Part shown: positions 1 to 9,000 of the stretch, one piece after another
How positions within the stretch are numbered: position 1 is the stretch's first letter
Layout: every line of letters begins with the position of its first letter
Assembly: GCA_903834285.1 (NCBI GenBank)
Contig: CAILIO010000354.1
Coordinates: 1-32,001 of the forward strand
DNA length: 32,001 nt
Source of the DNA: an uncultured Sphingomonadales bacterium
Lineage (GTDB): Bacteria > Pseudomonadota > Alphaproteobacteria > Sphingomonadales > Sphingomonadaceae
Direction: 5' to 3'
Made by a program: the position numbers and the translations under genes
Notes under the pieces: model-generated
Seen by the model: only the letters and a program-made list of their open reading frames with translations
Database searches by the model: none
What the model was told of the DNA's origin: nothing

Positions 1-648
1 CTTGGCAACGTTCTCGTAGTTGTACAGCGGCTCGCCCATCCCCATCAGCACGATGGTGGAGAGCAGCCTCGGCGTCTCGCCATGCGGGCTCGGCCATTCG
101 CCATAGGAATCACGCGCGCACATGAACTGCTGCACGATTTCGGCCGCACCCAGGTTGCGCACCAGCGTCTGCGTGCCGGTATGGCAGAAGCGGCAATTGA
201 GCGTGCATCCCACCTGGCTCGAAACGCAAAGCGTGCCACGCGTGGCATCGGGGATGAACACCATCTCGAAATCGTGATTGTCCGCCGTGCGCAGCAACCA
301 CTTGCGCGTGCCATCGTTGGAGACTTGCGCCTCGACAACATCGGGACGGCCGATCACGAAGCGTGCCGCGAGCCATGGGCGCATCGTCTTGGCGATATCA
401 GTCATCGCCTCGAAGTCGGTCACGCCGCGGTGATAGAGCCAGTGGAACACCTGCTTGGCGCGCAACTTGGCGGCCTTGGCGTCAAGCCCTGCCTCGCCGA
501 GCACCGCGGTGATCTGCGCGCGGCTGAGGCCGATCAGGTCCACGCGCCCATCGGCCCGCGGGGTCACCTCACGGGGGACGGGGACGGGATCGATGTGTCC
601 CGGGATCGACATTAGCGAGATTTGTGGCTCAATTTGCATGGCGCGCAT
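1..648 (-). CDS. rlmN: 23S rRNA (adenine-2503-C2)-methyltransferase RlmN, 3' end outside window
   Basis: Radical-SAM enzyme that methylates C2 of A2503 in 23S rRNA and, in studied members, A37 of some tRNAs. The window holds the N-terminal 216 codons; the gene runs off at base 1. The radical-SAM cluster motif CX3CX2C is visible as C148, C152 and C155 (sequence CTLNCRFC), preceded by the conserved VSSQVGC context and followed by HTGTQ, which is diagnostic for RlmN. The C-terminal catalytic cysteine lies outside the window. Start is uncertain: ATG at 648 and 639 and a later one at 612 (before SIPGHIDPVP) are all in frame and none has a clear Shine-Dalgarno sequence. It lies 33 bases after the IalB-like gene and is probably the last gene of the coupled minus-strand operon. 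Confidence 0.95.
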   Translation of the reverse strand, partial: MRAMQIEPQISLMSIPGHIDPVPVPREVTPRADGRVDLIGLSRAQITAVLGEAGLDAKAAKLRAKQVFHWLYHRGVTDFEAMTDIAKTMRPWLAARFVIGRPDVVEAQVSNDGTRKWLLRTADNHDFEMVFIPDATRGTLCVSSQVGCTLNCRFCHTGTQTLVRNLGAAEIVQQFMCARDSYGEWPSPHGETPRLLSTIVLMGMGEPLYNYENVAK

Positions 649-681
649 ATAGGGGCAAGCGCCCTGCTGCGCAAACCGGGC

Positions 682-1167
682 TTAGTTTTGCGCGCAGCCG
701 AGCATGGCGGCGTCCATCGCGGAGGCAGCCCCTGCCAGCGTGTAGACATCGGTGAAGGTGCGACCTGCTGCGCTGCGGGCGGTGACGCTCATTGTCGCGG
801 ACGAACGCATCGCGGCGACCACTGCGGCCTCCATGCGCCGGTCTGCGGCCCAGGCATCAACCGCCCCTGCCACGAGCGTGTAGCGCTGCCCGGCAAGCGA
901 GAGCGTGACAGTACTGCCGGGACCGATCTTGCGCGAAAGCCGCACGTGGATTTCGCCGCGTGTGCCGCGGCGGGGCCAGGTGCCGACGGTGAAATAGGGC
1001 TGGAACTCGTTCGTGCGGCCTTCGACCTTGTCGGCCATGGCAATGGCGTAGCAACGCGGCACACCCGCGTCGGAGAAGGCGCCCCAGGTGTTCCAGATGC
1101 CGAGGCTGTCGCGCGCCATGGCAGGTTCCGCGAAGAGCAGCGTGGCGGCCAGCAGCAGGCGCCTCAC
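682..1167 (-). CDS. invasion-associated locus B (IalB)-like exported protein
   Basis: 161-residue exported protein. A GTG start at 1167 is chosen because it overlaps the stop of the preceding gene (GTGA) and gives a clean signal peptide (RRLLLAATLLFAEPAMA, cleavage near residue 18). The mature part has the IalB-family pattern: an aromatic W-x-x-W-G-A-F opening, RCYAIA with C39, a 'WAADRRMEAAVVAAM' segment and a terminal Cys (C158) that could pair with C39. The molecular role of IalB proteins outside Bartonella is unknown; the name does not imply virulence here. A longer in-frame reading upstream exists but would lack the signal peptide and overlap two coupled genes. Family assignment is by motif recognition only. 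Confidence 0.7.
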   Translation of the reverse strand: MRRLLLAATLLFAEPAMARDSLGIWNTWGAFSDAGVPRCYAIAMADKVEGRTNEFQPYFTVGTWPRRGTRGEIHVRLSRKIGPGSTVTLSLAGQRYTLVAGAVDAWAADRRMEAAVVAAMRSSATMSVTARSAAGRTFTDVYTLAGAASAMDAAMLGCAQN

Positions 1168-1367
1168 GGGTCCACCAGATCGAGATAGGCGACGACGTCG
1201 TTGTCGGTCGCGAGGAAGAGATCGGCCTGAATCTCCTCGGGCTGCTGCGCGGCGAGGGCGAGCGCTTCGGCGAGCGAGCCGTAGAGCAGGGTCTGCGCTG
1301 CGCCGCCTTCGGGGCCGTCGCTGAGGTGATAGAGGCGGACGCTCGCGCTTTCGTGCGTCGTGCGCAT
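1164..1367 (-). CDS. small conserved-looking hypothetical protein (67 aa)
   Basis: 67-residue soluble protein that I do not recognise. It starts at ATG 1367, whose A is the last base of the upstream gene's TGA (TGATG junction), and ends in a TGA overlapping the GTG of the IalB-like gene. The sequence is acidic toward the C-terminus (ATDNDVVAYLDLVDP), has a predicted helical, Ala/Leu-rich middle (LAEALALAAQQPEEIQADLF), and has no signal peptide or membrane segment. Both junctions suggest translational coupling, which supports it being a real gene despite its length. No function can be assigned. Confidence 0.7.
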   Translation of the reverse strand: MRTTHESASVRLYHLSDGPEGGAAQTLLYGSLAEALALAAQQPEEIQADLFLATDNDVVAYLDLVDP

Positions 1368-1549
1368 CAGTCGTGGCTCTCGCGCTTGGCACCATCGAGC
1401 AGGTGGGCGGCGCGTGCCGCTTCGGCCTTGGTCGCCTCACGCTCGGCGCGGGTGCGGCCGTGGGCGAGGCGGTTGGTCGCGGCTTCGGCCTCCTTGCCTT
1501 TGCGCGCGGCGGCCTTGCGGGCAAGGCGGAGGTTGACGACCCCGCCCAT
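1367..1549 (-). CDS. DUF4169 family protein (60 aa)
   Basis: 60-residue, very basic and Ala/Arg/Lys-rich protein opening with VVNLRLARKAAARK and containing NRLAHGRTRAER, then a short motif LLDGAKRE at the end. This is the pattern of the DUF4169 family of short alphaproteobacterial proteins. It is probably one or two helices; the charge suggests nucleic-acid or ribosome contact, but that is inference and no function is established to my knowledge. It starts at ATG 1549 inside the TGATG junction with the histidine phosphatase and ends in a second TGATG junction with the next gene. In several alphaproteobacteria DUF4169 genes sit near fumC; that is not the case here. Confidence 0.8.
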   Translation of the reverse strand: MGGVVNLRLARKAAARKGKEAEAATNRLAHGRTRAEREATKAEAARAAHLLDGAKRESHD

Positions 1550-2178
1550 CAGGCGTGCTCACTGCCCCGCTCGGAACCGAACAGGACGGTTTCGAGGCCA
1601 TTCTCCGCGAGCGCGATCGAACCCTGCACGAGCGAGGGCGCGATCCGTACGCCGAGATCGGGGTGGACCGGGTAGCCCGCCATCATCCCGCGCAGCACGC
1701 GGCTGGAAATGCCGTGCATGACGACGATGTGGTCGCCCGGCGCATCGCCCACTTCCTTGAGCCAATGCGCGAGGCGAGCGGCGATCATCGGGTAATCCTC
1801 GCCATCAGGGGCCGGGCGCAGCAGGTGGTCGGCGATAACGATGGGGCCGATCTCGGCCTCGACATCGTCATAAAGCCGGCCACACCACGAACCCATGTCG
1901 ATCTCTTTGAGATCGTGGGTGCGCTTGGCGGCGAACCAGTCGAGCCCCAGAACATCGGCGATCATCGCCATGGTCTGGAGCGCACGCCCAGTTTCGGAGA
2001 CGTGGAGCGTGACCTCGGGCCGGTCCCCCAGCACGCCGCGCAGCGCGACGCCCATCGCCAGGGCCTGCTCGGCTCCGAGCCGGGTGAGCGGGGTGTGGAT
2101 GTGGTTCGCCTGAAGGCGGCGGGCGGCGTTATAGACCGTCTCGCCGTGGCGCATGATGAAGAAACGGGGGCTGGCCAT
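1549..2178 (-). CDS. histidine phosphatase family protein
   Basis: 209-residue phosphatase of the histidine phosphatase (phosphoglycerate mutase-like) superfamily. The phosphate-accepting histidine is H11 in the RHGET motif; the second core histidine is H155 in VVMHGISSR. 'LTRLGAEQA' and 'SETGRALQT' are the usual flanking elements that help bind phosphate. The start at ATG 2178 puts RHG near the N-terminus, as in the family; upstream in-frame codons would add an unsupported extension. Substrate cannot be read from sequence (phosphoglycerate, alpha-ribazole phosphate and phosphoproteins are all known in the superfamily). First gene of the coupled run toward rlmN, with a TGATG overlap to the DUF4169 gene. 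Confidence 0.9.
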   Translation of the reverse strand: MASPRFFIMRHGETVYNAARRLQANHIHTPLTRLGAEQALAMGVALRGVLGDRPEVTLHVSETGRALQTMAMIADVLGLDWFAAKRTHDLKEIDMGSWCGRLYDDVEAEIGPIVIADHLLRPAPDGEDYPMIAARLAHWLKEVGDAPGDHIVVMHGISSRVLRGMMAGYPVHPDLGVRIAPSLVQGSIALAENGLETVLFGSERGSEHA

Positions 2179-2332
2179 GGCGCGCCTAATAGCTTGCCCG
2201 AACGGCGAAGGCGAGGGGGCAGCGGGCGTGTCTTGAGGAACCACCGTTCAACAGGCTGGGCGCTACTGGGCGGTAAAGCGCCATGCAGGAAACGGGATTA
2301 TGCGATTGCGCCAGTTGCCGCCCTCCGCGACC

Positions 2333-2716
2333 TTACTTTGCCGGATCAGCGGCCCCCATCGAGACCGTCACCCGGTCGGCGTAAAAGGCGACGAAATCGC
2401 GGATCGTGGCGACTTCGGCGTAGGGCGCCTCATAGCTCCAGGCGATCGGCACCTCGGGCGCTTCGGCGGCTGCCCAATAGCAGGCATCACCTTTGTAAGG
2501 GCAATGCGAGGTCTTGCCCTCGATTGCGACGAGATCGTCAAACACCACTGCATCGCGCGGGAAATAGACCACAAGGGCATGGTCCTGCTCGTCGACAATG
2601 ATGGTTGCATTGCTGTCGGCCAGCAACTTGCCGGCCGCTTCGGCGCGAAAGTGGTTGCGGCGACGGAGCAAATCGACCCGGTAGTCGGGCCGCTGAAGAT
2701 AGCCTGATGGTTTCAT
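2333..2716 (-). CDS. DUF427 domain-containing protein
   Basis: 127-residue protein that is nearly all DUF427 domain: 'TSHCPYKGDACYW' (CPYKG at 72-76), then a W-S-Y-x-x-P element and 'IRDFVAFYADRV'. DUF427 is a small beta-barrel-like domain of unknown biochemical role. Start at ATG 2716 is chosen because AGGAGA lies 7 bases upstream (2724-2729); an in-frame reading from 2830 would add unrelated residues. It lies 159 bases after the alpha/beta hydrolase gene on the same strand, so the two may or may not be cotranscribed. No signal peptide. Confidence 0.9.
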   Translation of the reverse strand: MKPSGYLQRPDYRVDLLRRRNHFRAEAAGKLLADSNATIIVDEQDHALVVYFPRDAVVFDDLVAIEGKTSHCPYKGDACYWAAAEAPEVPIAWSYEAPYAEVATIRDFVAFYADRVTVSMGAADPAK

Positions 2717-2723
2717 GATAAGT

Positions 2724-2729
2724 TCTCCT
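2724..2729 (-). promoter_or_regulatory. ribosome binding site deciding the DUF427 start
   Basis: AGGAGA on the minus strand, 7 bases before ATG 2716. It is among the strongest Shine-Dalgarno sequences in the window and rules out the longer in-frame start at 2830. Confidence 0.75.
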
Positions 2730-2875
2730 GAGGGGATGTTGGGCGGCTTTGGAATGAACCTGCTGGTTGGACTCAGATGGCAGCCGGAGCTGCCCGGCTG
2801 GCCGCTGCGCGATGATCGGGCGCGAGGCACCGGATCATCGCGCAGCAGGGTTTCGATTGTCGAGCCGCCGATGGC

Positions 2876-3727
2876 TCAGCCGAAGACGCTGCTGATCTCG
2901 GCGGCGACGGTTGTGGCATTCTCGTCGAGGACGAAATGCCCCGCATCGAGCCAGACCAGCTTGGCCAGCGGCAGATCGGCAAGGAATGCTTCGGCACCGG
3001 CGGGGATGAAGAACGGGTCTTGCTTGCCCCATACGATCAGCGTCTTGGGGCTGTTTGCGCGGAAAGCCTCGTGCCAGCTGTCATAAGCGGCGACATTGGT
3101 CTTGTAGTCTTCGAGCAGGTCGAGGTGCGCATCGTCGTGGCCGGGGCGGTCGAGCAGCGCCTGGTCGATCGTCCAGTTGTCCGGACTGATCGCGTCGGGG
3201 TTCTTTGCGCCAACAAGGTATTGGAACTTGGTCGTCTCGGCAGCGAGAAAGCCGCGCGCGGCGCCTTCGCTGGCGGCATCGCGCTTTTCCCACAGTGGCA
3301 GGAATATTTGCGCAGGCATCTCGCCGACACCGGCCATGTAGGCATTGGCGTTCTGGATGACGAAGCCGCGCACCCGGTCGGGGTGCTGGGTGAACAGGCG
3401 GAAGCCAACAGGACCGCCGTAATCCTGCATGTAAAGAACATACGAGGTCAGCCCGAGCTGGTCGATCAGGCCGGAGACGTGTGCGGTGAGATTGTCGAAG
3501 GTGTAGTCGAAGTCATCAACCGACGGCGCGTCTGACTGCCCGAAGCCGATATAGTCGGGCGCGATTACGTGAAAGCGCTCGGCGAGCAGCGGGATAAGGT
3601 CGCGGAACATATGGCTGCTGGTCGGAAAGCCGTGCAGCAAAAGAATGGTCGGCCGAGCGTCGTCGCCGGCTTCGCGGTAGAATACCTGGCGGCCGCCAAC
3701 GGTCGCGAACTTGTGAAGGGTGGTCAT
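2876..3727 (-). CDS. alpha/beta hydrolase, haloalkane dehalogenase / epoxide hydrolase-like
   Basis: 283-residue alpha/beta-fold hydrolase. The triad can be read as nucleophile D102 (in YMQDYGG, an Asp as in dehalogenases and epoxide hydrolases rather than Ser), acid D237 (GKQDPFF) and base H264 (DAGHFVLDE). The oxyanion motif HGFP is at 32-35, followed by TSSHMFRDLIP and APDYIGFGQSDAP, typical of this branch. An Asp nucleophile implies an ester intermediate on a halide or epoxide substrate, but many members have unknown substrates, and the Trp that usually follows the nucleophile in haloalkane dehalogenases is Tyr here. No signal peptide. AGGAG lies 8 bases before ATG 3727. It is divergent from the serine hydrolase at 4005 with a 277-base shared upstream region. 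Confidence 0.88.
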   Translation of the reverse strand: MTTLHKFATVGGRQVFYREAGDDARPTILLLHGFPTSSHMFRDLIPLLAERFHVIAPDYIGFGQSDAPSVDDFDYTFDNLTAHVSGLIDQLGLTSYVLYMQDYGGPVGFRLFTQHPDRVRGFVIQNANAYMAGVGEMPAQIFLPLWEKRDAASEGAARGFLAAETTKFQYLVGAKNPDAISPDNWTIDQALLDRPGHDDAHLDLLEDYKTNVAAYDSWHEAFRANSPKTLIVWGKQDPFFIPAGAEAFLADLPLAKLVWLDAGHFVLDENATTVAAEISSVFG

Positions 3728-4004
3728 GGGTACGGCTCCTGGCTGAAAATCCGGCGCAGCAATGTGCTGTTAGACGCCAAATAGAGCTGGCCGTCTTTTT
3801 GGAGGAGACCGTCAATTTGCAAAGAACGCTTCCATAATTCGAGAGGAAGGCGAGTAGTATTCGGCACCGGTGTTGGATGCAGCCTGGGCTAAAGCGCGGC
3901 GCGGTGGAGGTTGGCGCCCGCAGTCTGATCGGATCGGCGCGACTGCACGCTTGGCAGCCTGGCGCGAGAAGCGCATTGTTGCTCGATCTAAGCGGGAGAC
4001 GAAC

Positions 4005-6002
4005 ATGCGTAAGTCGTGGTTGGTTGGGGCACTTGCAGGGCTTTCGGCAGCGGCGCTTGTGCCGCCTGCATTGGCGGATACGCCGCCTGCGGCAGCGGCT
4101 GCGGCGGCTGCCGATACCACAACAACGGCGCCGGGTGGCAGCACGGTGCTGGTGCCGGCAGGTTGGACGGTGAGCGCTTCGGGCAAGGTGCTGACGCTGA
4201 GCCCGCCCGAGCCCGACCTGCATCTGGTGATCGTCGATGTCGGCGTGGCGGCGGATGCCAAGGCGGCGGCAGCGGCAGCCTGGGCGGCCTATGCCCCGGC
4301 GCGGGTACATCCCTTCAAGCTGCTCACTGCGCGGCCGCCGCGCAATGGCTGGGAAGACGCGGGCGTGATCGATTACGAAACCTCACCAGCCGAGCACTTG
4401 ACGCAAATAGCAATTGCGCGGCGGCGCGGGACATCATGGACGGTGCTGATCCTAGATGGCAGCGAGGCGACGTTCGAGAAGCGCGGGGGCGCCATCGGCC
4501 AGATCGCGCCGAGCCTGCGGCCCGCTGGCTATGCGCGCGAAAGCTTTGCGGGCAAGACGGCGAACCCGCTCGATCCGGCGCGGGTGCAGCTGCTGCTCGA
4601 TTTCGTGAGGCAGAATGCCGCGGCCATGCACATCCCGGGCGTGGGCCTCGCGCTCTATTCGGGCGACAAGATCGTCTATGAGGGCGGCGTCGGAGTGAAG
4701 GAGCTGGGCAAGCCCGATCAGGTGGGGCCGCATACCCGCTTCATGATCGCCTCCAACACCAAGAGCATGGCGACCTTGCTGCTGGCCGAACTGGCGAGCG
4801 AGGGCAAGCTGCGCTGGGACCAGCCGGTAACCGAAGTCTATCCGTCCTTCCGTCTCGGGAGCGACGCGACGACGAAATCAGTGCAGATCCGCCATCTCGT
4901 CTGCGCCTGCACGGGCCTTCCGCGCAAGGATCTGGAGTGGGTGTTCAACACCACTGCGCAGACGCCGGCTTCGGATACCTTCAGGCAGCTTGCGCTGACC
5001 GAGCCGACCAGCAAGTTCGGCGAGGCGTTCCAGTACAACAACCTCATGGCCTCGGCGGCGGGCTATATCGCGGCGCATATCTATTATCCGGACATGGAGC
5101 TGGGCGCGGCGTTCGATCGGGCGGTGAAGGAAAAAGTCTGGCTGCCGCTCGGCATGGTGGATTCGACCATGGGCATGGACGAAGCGCTAGCCGCCGATCA
5201 CGCCTCTCCGCATGGCGATGACCTCAATGGCAAGATCGCCGTCGAGCCGCAGGATCTTAACCGCGCAATTGCACCGTTCCGGCCGGCAGGCGGCGCTTGG
5301 TCTTCACCGCACGACATGATCCTCTACATGAAGAACGAGCTGGATCAGGGCGCGCTGCCGGGCGGCAAGCGGCTGCTTTCATCTGAGGCGCTGTTGGCGC
5401 GTCGCGCGCGGGGCGTGCCTGTGGGCGAGGATCAGTGGTATGGCATGGGCCTGATGGAGGATGCGAGCACCGGCGTCTCGGTGATCCACCACGGCGGCGA
5501 TCTCATGGGATATCACAGCGAGATGTTCGCGATTCCCTCAGCTGGCGTGGCGGCAGTTATCCTGACAAATGCCGACAATGGGCCGTATCTGCGGCGCGCG
5601 TTCCAGCGGCGGCTGCTGGAAGTGCTCTATGACGGCAAGCCCGAAGCGCAGGGCGATGCCGATGCGGCGGTCAAGCGGATCGCGGCGGAACAGGCCGAGT
5701 TCCGCGGGCGCATCCAGATGCCGGCAGATGCCAAGGTGATTGGCGCGCTGGCGGCGAAATATGTCTCACCGGAGCTCGGCACGCTGCGGCTGGCGAAGGA
5801 AGGCGCGCAAGTGCGCGGGTTTACCCCGGCATGGAACTCGCTGTTGACGACGCGGCGCAACGATGACGGCACGGTCTCGCTCGTCTCGATCGATCCGGGC
5901 TGGATCGGCGACAACGAACTGCTGGTCGGCGTGGCGGATGGCAAGCGCACGCTGACAGTGCGCGACGGGCAGCATGTCTATGTGTTTACCGAAGTTTCAT
6001 AA
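4005..6002 (+). CDS. exported serine hydrolase, class C beta-lactamase / penicillin-binding-like
   Basis: 665 residues. A signal peptide (residues 1-24, ending PPALA) is followed by an Ala- and Thr-rich linker, an N-terminal domain of about 150 residues that I cannot name, then a PF00144-type serine beta-lactamase domain from about 195 to 530. Active-site motifs are visible: S250-x-x-K253 (SNTK), Y344-N-N346 (in FQYNN) and H-G-G around 496-498. A C-terminal segment of about 100 residues resembles the beta-barrel add-on of esterase-type members. Such proteins act in the periplasm as D-aminopeptidases, esterases or peptidoglycan-modifying enzymes more often than as drug-resistance enzymes; the substrate is not predictable. 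Start at ATG 4005 has GGGAG six bases upstream and gives the signal peptide; an in-frame reading from 3870 is rejected. Confidence 0.88.
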   Translation: MRKSWLVGALAGLSAAALVPPALADTPPAAAAAAAADTTTTAPGGSTVLVPAGWTVSASGKVLTLSPPEPDLHLVIVDVGVAADAKAAAAAAWAAYAPARVHPFKLLTARPPRNGWEDAGVIDYETSPAEHLTQIAIARRRGTSWTVLILDGSEATFEKRGGAIGQIAPSLRPAGYARESFAGKTANPLDPARVQLLLDFVRQNAAAMHIPGVGLALYSGDKIVYEGGVGVKELGKPDQVGPHTRFMIASNTKSMATLLLAELASEGKLRWDQPVTEVYPSFRLGSDATTKSVQIRHLVCACTGLPRKDLEWVFNTTAQTPASDTFRQLALTEPTSKFGEAFQYNNLMASAAGYIAAHIYYPDMELGAAFDRAVKEKVWLPLGMVDSTMGMDEALAADHASPHGDDLNGKIAVEPQDLNRAIAPFRPAGGAWSSPHDMILYMKNELDQGALPGGKRLLSSEALLARRARGVPVGEDQWYGMGLMEDASTGVSVIHHGGDLMGYHSEMFAIPSAGVAAVILTNADNGPYLRRAFQRRLLEVLYDGKPEAQGDADAAVKRIAAEQAEFRGRIQMPADAKVIGALAAKYVSPELGTLRLAKEGAQVRGFTPAWNSLLTTRRNDDGTVSLVSIDPGWIGDNELLVGVADGKRTLTVRDGQHVYVFTEVS

Positions 6003-6028
6003 CGGCATTTGTCGGAAACGACTGTTGC

Positions 6029-6074
6029 AAGGGCGGCAAGCCAAGCCGTCCTGGGCATGCTTGCCGCCGCCCTT
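6029..6074. terminator. hairpin between convergent genes, possible bidirectional terminator
   Basis: AAGGGCGGCAAGC at 6029-6041 pairs with GCTTGCCGCC plus CTT at 6059-6074, with a three-base bulge (GCC) and a 17-base loop. It sits between the stops of the serine hydrolase (6002) and the tricorn-like protease (6088), the place expected for a shared terminator. Neither flank has a long T-run, so it may be a weak or Rho-assisted terminator. Confidence 0.45.
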
Positions 6075-6087
6075 ATCAGGGCAGGCA

Positions 6088-9000
6088 CTAGTCAGCGTTG
6101 TCCGGGAGGACCGGCTTGCGATCGGGGGCAGGCGGCTGCACGAAGCTGGGCGGCGGCGATTTGGCGAGGGCGTCGAGCGCGATGCGTACCGCTGCCTCGA
6201 GCTGCGGATCGTGGCCGAGGCGCATCTGCGCCGGATCCTGCTCGACCTCGATGTCGGGCGGGATGCCGATGTTTTCGACTTCCCATTCGCCCTTGGTGCC
6301 ATAGATCGCCCAGCGCGGCGCCGTGATTCCGCCGCCGTCCATCAGAGTCGGATAGCCGCCGATGCCGACCAGGCCGCCCCAGGTGCGCGTACCGACGAGC
6401 GTCCCCACGCCGGCCTTGCGGAACAGCCAGGGCAGGGCATCACCGCCCGAACCGGACATCTGGTTGATCAGCATGACCTTGGGCCCGAAGATCGCCTGCG
6501 CTGGCTCGACCACCGGCTCGCCTTCGCGCGTCGAATTGACCATCTGCGGCGTTCGCTTGAGCTGATCGACGATGAAATCGGCAATATCGCCGCCATGGTT
6601 GAAACGTTCGTCGATGATGGCGCCCTGCTTGCCGATCTGGCCGAAGTAGTAGCGGTTGAAGTTCGCAAAGCCGCCGCCTGCGGTATCAGGCAGATAGACA
6701 TAGGCGAGCTTGCCGCCCGACAGCGTATCGACCAGCCGCCGGTTGGCTTCCATCCAGCTGTGCAGGCGCAAGGGGATATCGCTGGCGATCGGCACGACCT
6801 TGACCGTGCGAGCACCCGTCCCGTCGGGATTGGGTCCGACCGTCAGGACTGTCTGTTTGCCGGCGAGGCCCTCGAAGCTCTTGAACACTTCGCTCGACGG
6901 ATCGACCGGACGAGCGTTGACAGCGAGCAGATACTCGCCGGCACGCACTTCTGCGCCCGGCTGCGCCAGCGGCGCCTGCAGCCCGGGGTTCCAGCTTTCG
7001 CCCTTGAGTACGTTGCGGAAACGGTAGTGTCCGCCCACCAGTTCGAAATCCGCACCCAACAGGCCGACATTGACCGGGGTCTGCTTCGGCCCTTCGCCGC
7101 CGAAGACAAAGGTATGCCCCACGCCGATATGGCCGGTCATTTCGGCAAACAGCGCGTTCAGTTCCGCCCGGCTGCCGAGGCCCACCAGAAACGGTTCGTA
7201 GAGCTTTTCCGCGCGGGCCAGATCGAGCCCCTGAGCCTTGGGATCGTAAAGGAAATCGCGCTCGATGCGCCAGACTTCGTGGTACATCTGGCGCCATTCG
7301 GAGATGGGATCGACGTTGATCGCCGCGGCAAATTTCACCGCGGTTGGCGAAGGCTTGGAAGCGGGGTCGGCCCCGGCTTCGGTTGAGACGATGAAGCGGT
7401 CGCCCTTCTTCGCGAAAAGGATCTTCTTGCCGTCGGCGGAAACCGACAGCGTATCGGCGTCGGCGCCTTCGATCAGGCTGGCGGGTTTGCGTGTCTTGGC
7501 ATCGTAGCGCACCACGCTGACGGGGGTGGGCGCCCCGCTCTCGTCGATAAGATCGTTGTCGGTGGCGACGACCGGCGCGGTGACCGCAAGCACGGCTCCG
7601 GCCTCGGCCGGGAACAGCGCGACGTAGCGTGCAACTGGCAGCCCGAGCGCGACGATCCGCTGGTCGAGCCCGGCAAAATCGATCTGCACCGGCTTGGGTG
7701 CCTTATCCTTGTCCTTGTCCTTGTCCTTGCTCTTATCCGTGCCCTTGCTGTCCGCCGACTTGTCTGCGGCGGCCTTGTCCTGCTTCTCGTCTGCAGCGCC
7801 TTCCTCGTCGCTTTGCGGCGCGGTGGGGGCGGCGGCATCCTTGCGCAGGACTGCGGCATAGACCGCGCCCTCGGTCGCGCGGCCAAGGCTCGACATGTCG
7901 AGCCATCCTGCACCGAGGCCCCGGCTGGTGTTGACAATAAAGTAGAGCACGTCGCCGCCGGCATCGAACCTGGGCGAGACGGCATCGCTCAACCCGTCCG
8001 TCAGCGCCTGTGCGGTGCCGGCCGCGACTGTATGAATCATGATCGTGTGCAGGTGGTTTGTGCCCTGCACCGCAAAGGCGATGAACCGGCTGTCGGGCGA
8101 CCAGGCCGGATCGAAATTGAAGTCGGGGCTGTCGTAGCGGTCGGTGGCGATCCTGGCCGGCTTGGGCGCGGCGGCGGTCAGATCGACCAGCCAGAGATTC
8201 AGCCGCTTATCGGAGAACACGATGCGCTTGGAATCGGGCGACCAGACCGGCGCGTAGAAGAACGAGCCGGGAGTGCCCAGGTCGATCTTGCGCACGCTCC
8301 CAGTTCCGTCCGCCGCGCGCACGTGCAGGGCATATTCCCCGCTTTCGTCGCTGAAATAGGCGACTGACTTGCCGTCCGGGGAGGGCGCCGGATCGCGCTC
8401 GGCCACCCCAGTGGTCTGGGTGAGATTGCGCGCATCGCCCTTCTCGGCCGGAACCGAGAGCACTTCGCCATGCGCCTCGACCACGATGCGCTTGCCTGAG
8501 GCGGTCAGCACCGCCTTGGCAATGTCCCCCGTTTCGAGCGTCTTGACATGGGGCCTGCGGGCGACTGCTTCGGCCCCGATCATGACGGGCACGCGTGAGA
8601 CCGTGCCGGCGGCGAGGTCGTAAAGCTCGAGGCGTCCGAAATGATCGATGACGATCCCGCCCGGGCCGGCAGCGGCCGAGGCCATGTCGAACCCCTTGTC
8701 GTTGGCAACGACCCGGCTGACCGAGCCGGCCTCTGCGGCATAGCGGTAGAGCGTGACCGGCCCGTCGCGGTCGGACAGGAAATAGACATCCTCGCCCACG
8801 AACATTGGATTGCGGTCGTTGGAGTTTTCGCGCGGGACCTTGGTGATCGCGCTGTCCTTGAGATCGGCGATCCAGATCCGGTCGGTCTGGCCGCCGCGAT
8901 AGCGCTTCCACGCGGGTTGCCACTGGTTGAACGGGGTATAGGCGATGTGGCTGCCATCGGCGCTGAGCGAACCGGCTTCACCCGAGGGCAGGGGCACCGG

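Noticed and set aside
4005..6002. AmpC-type resistance beta-lactamase
   Set aside because: Length, extra domains and motif context fit esterase/peptidase-type serine hydrolases better; the SxxK and YxN motifs are shared by all.
5974..7386. 470-codon open frame on the plus strand opposite the tricorn-like protease
   Set aside because: Mirror of a real GC-rich gene; no ribosome site, no family features, His/Arg/Asp-rich composition typical of antisense frames.
7700..7770. Possible CRISPR-like or satellite array
   Set aside because: The units are six bases, in frame within a gene and without spacers; it is a coding microsatellite.
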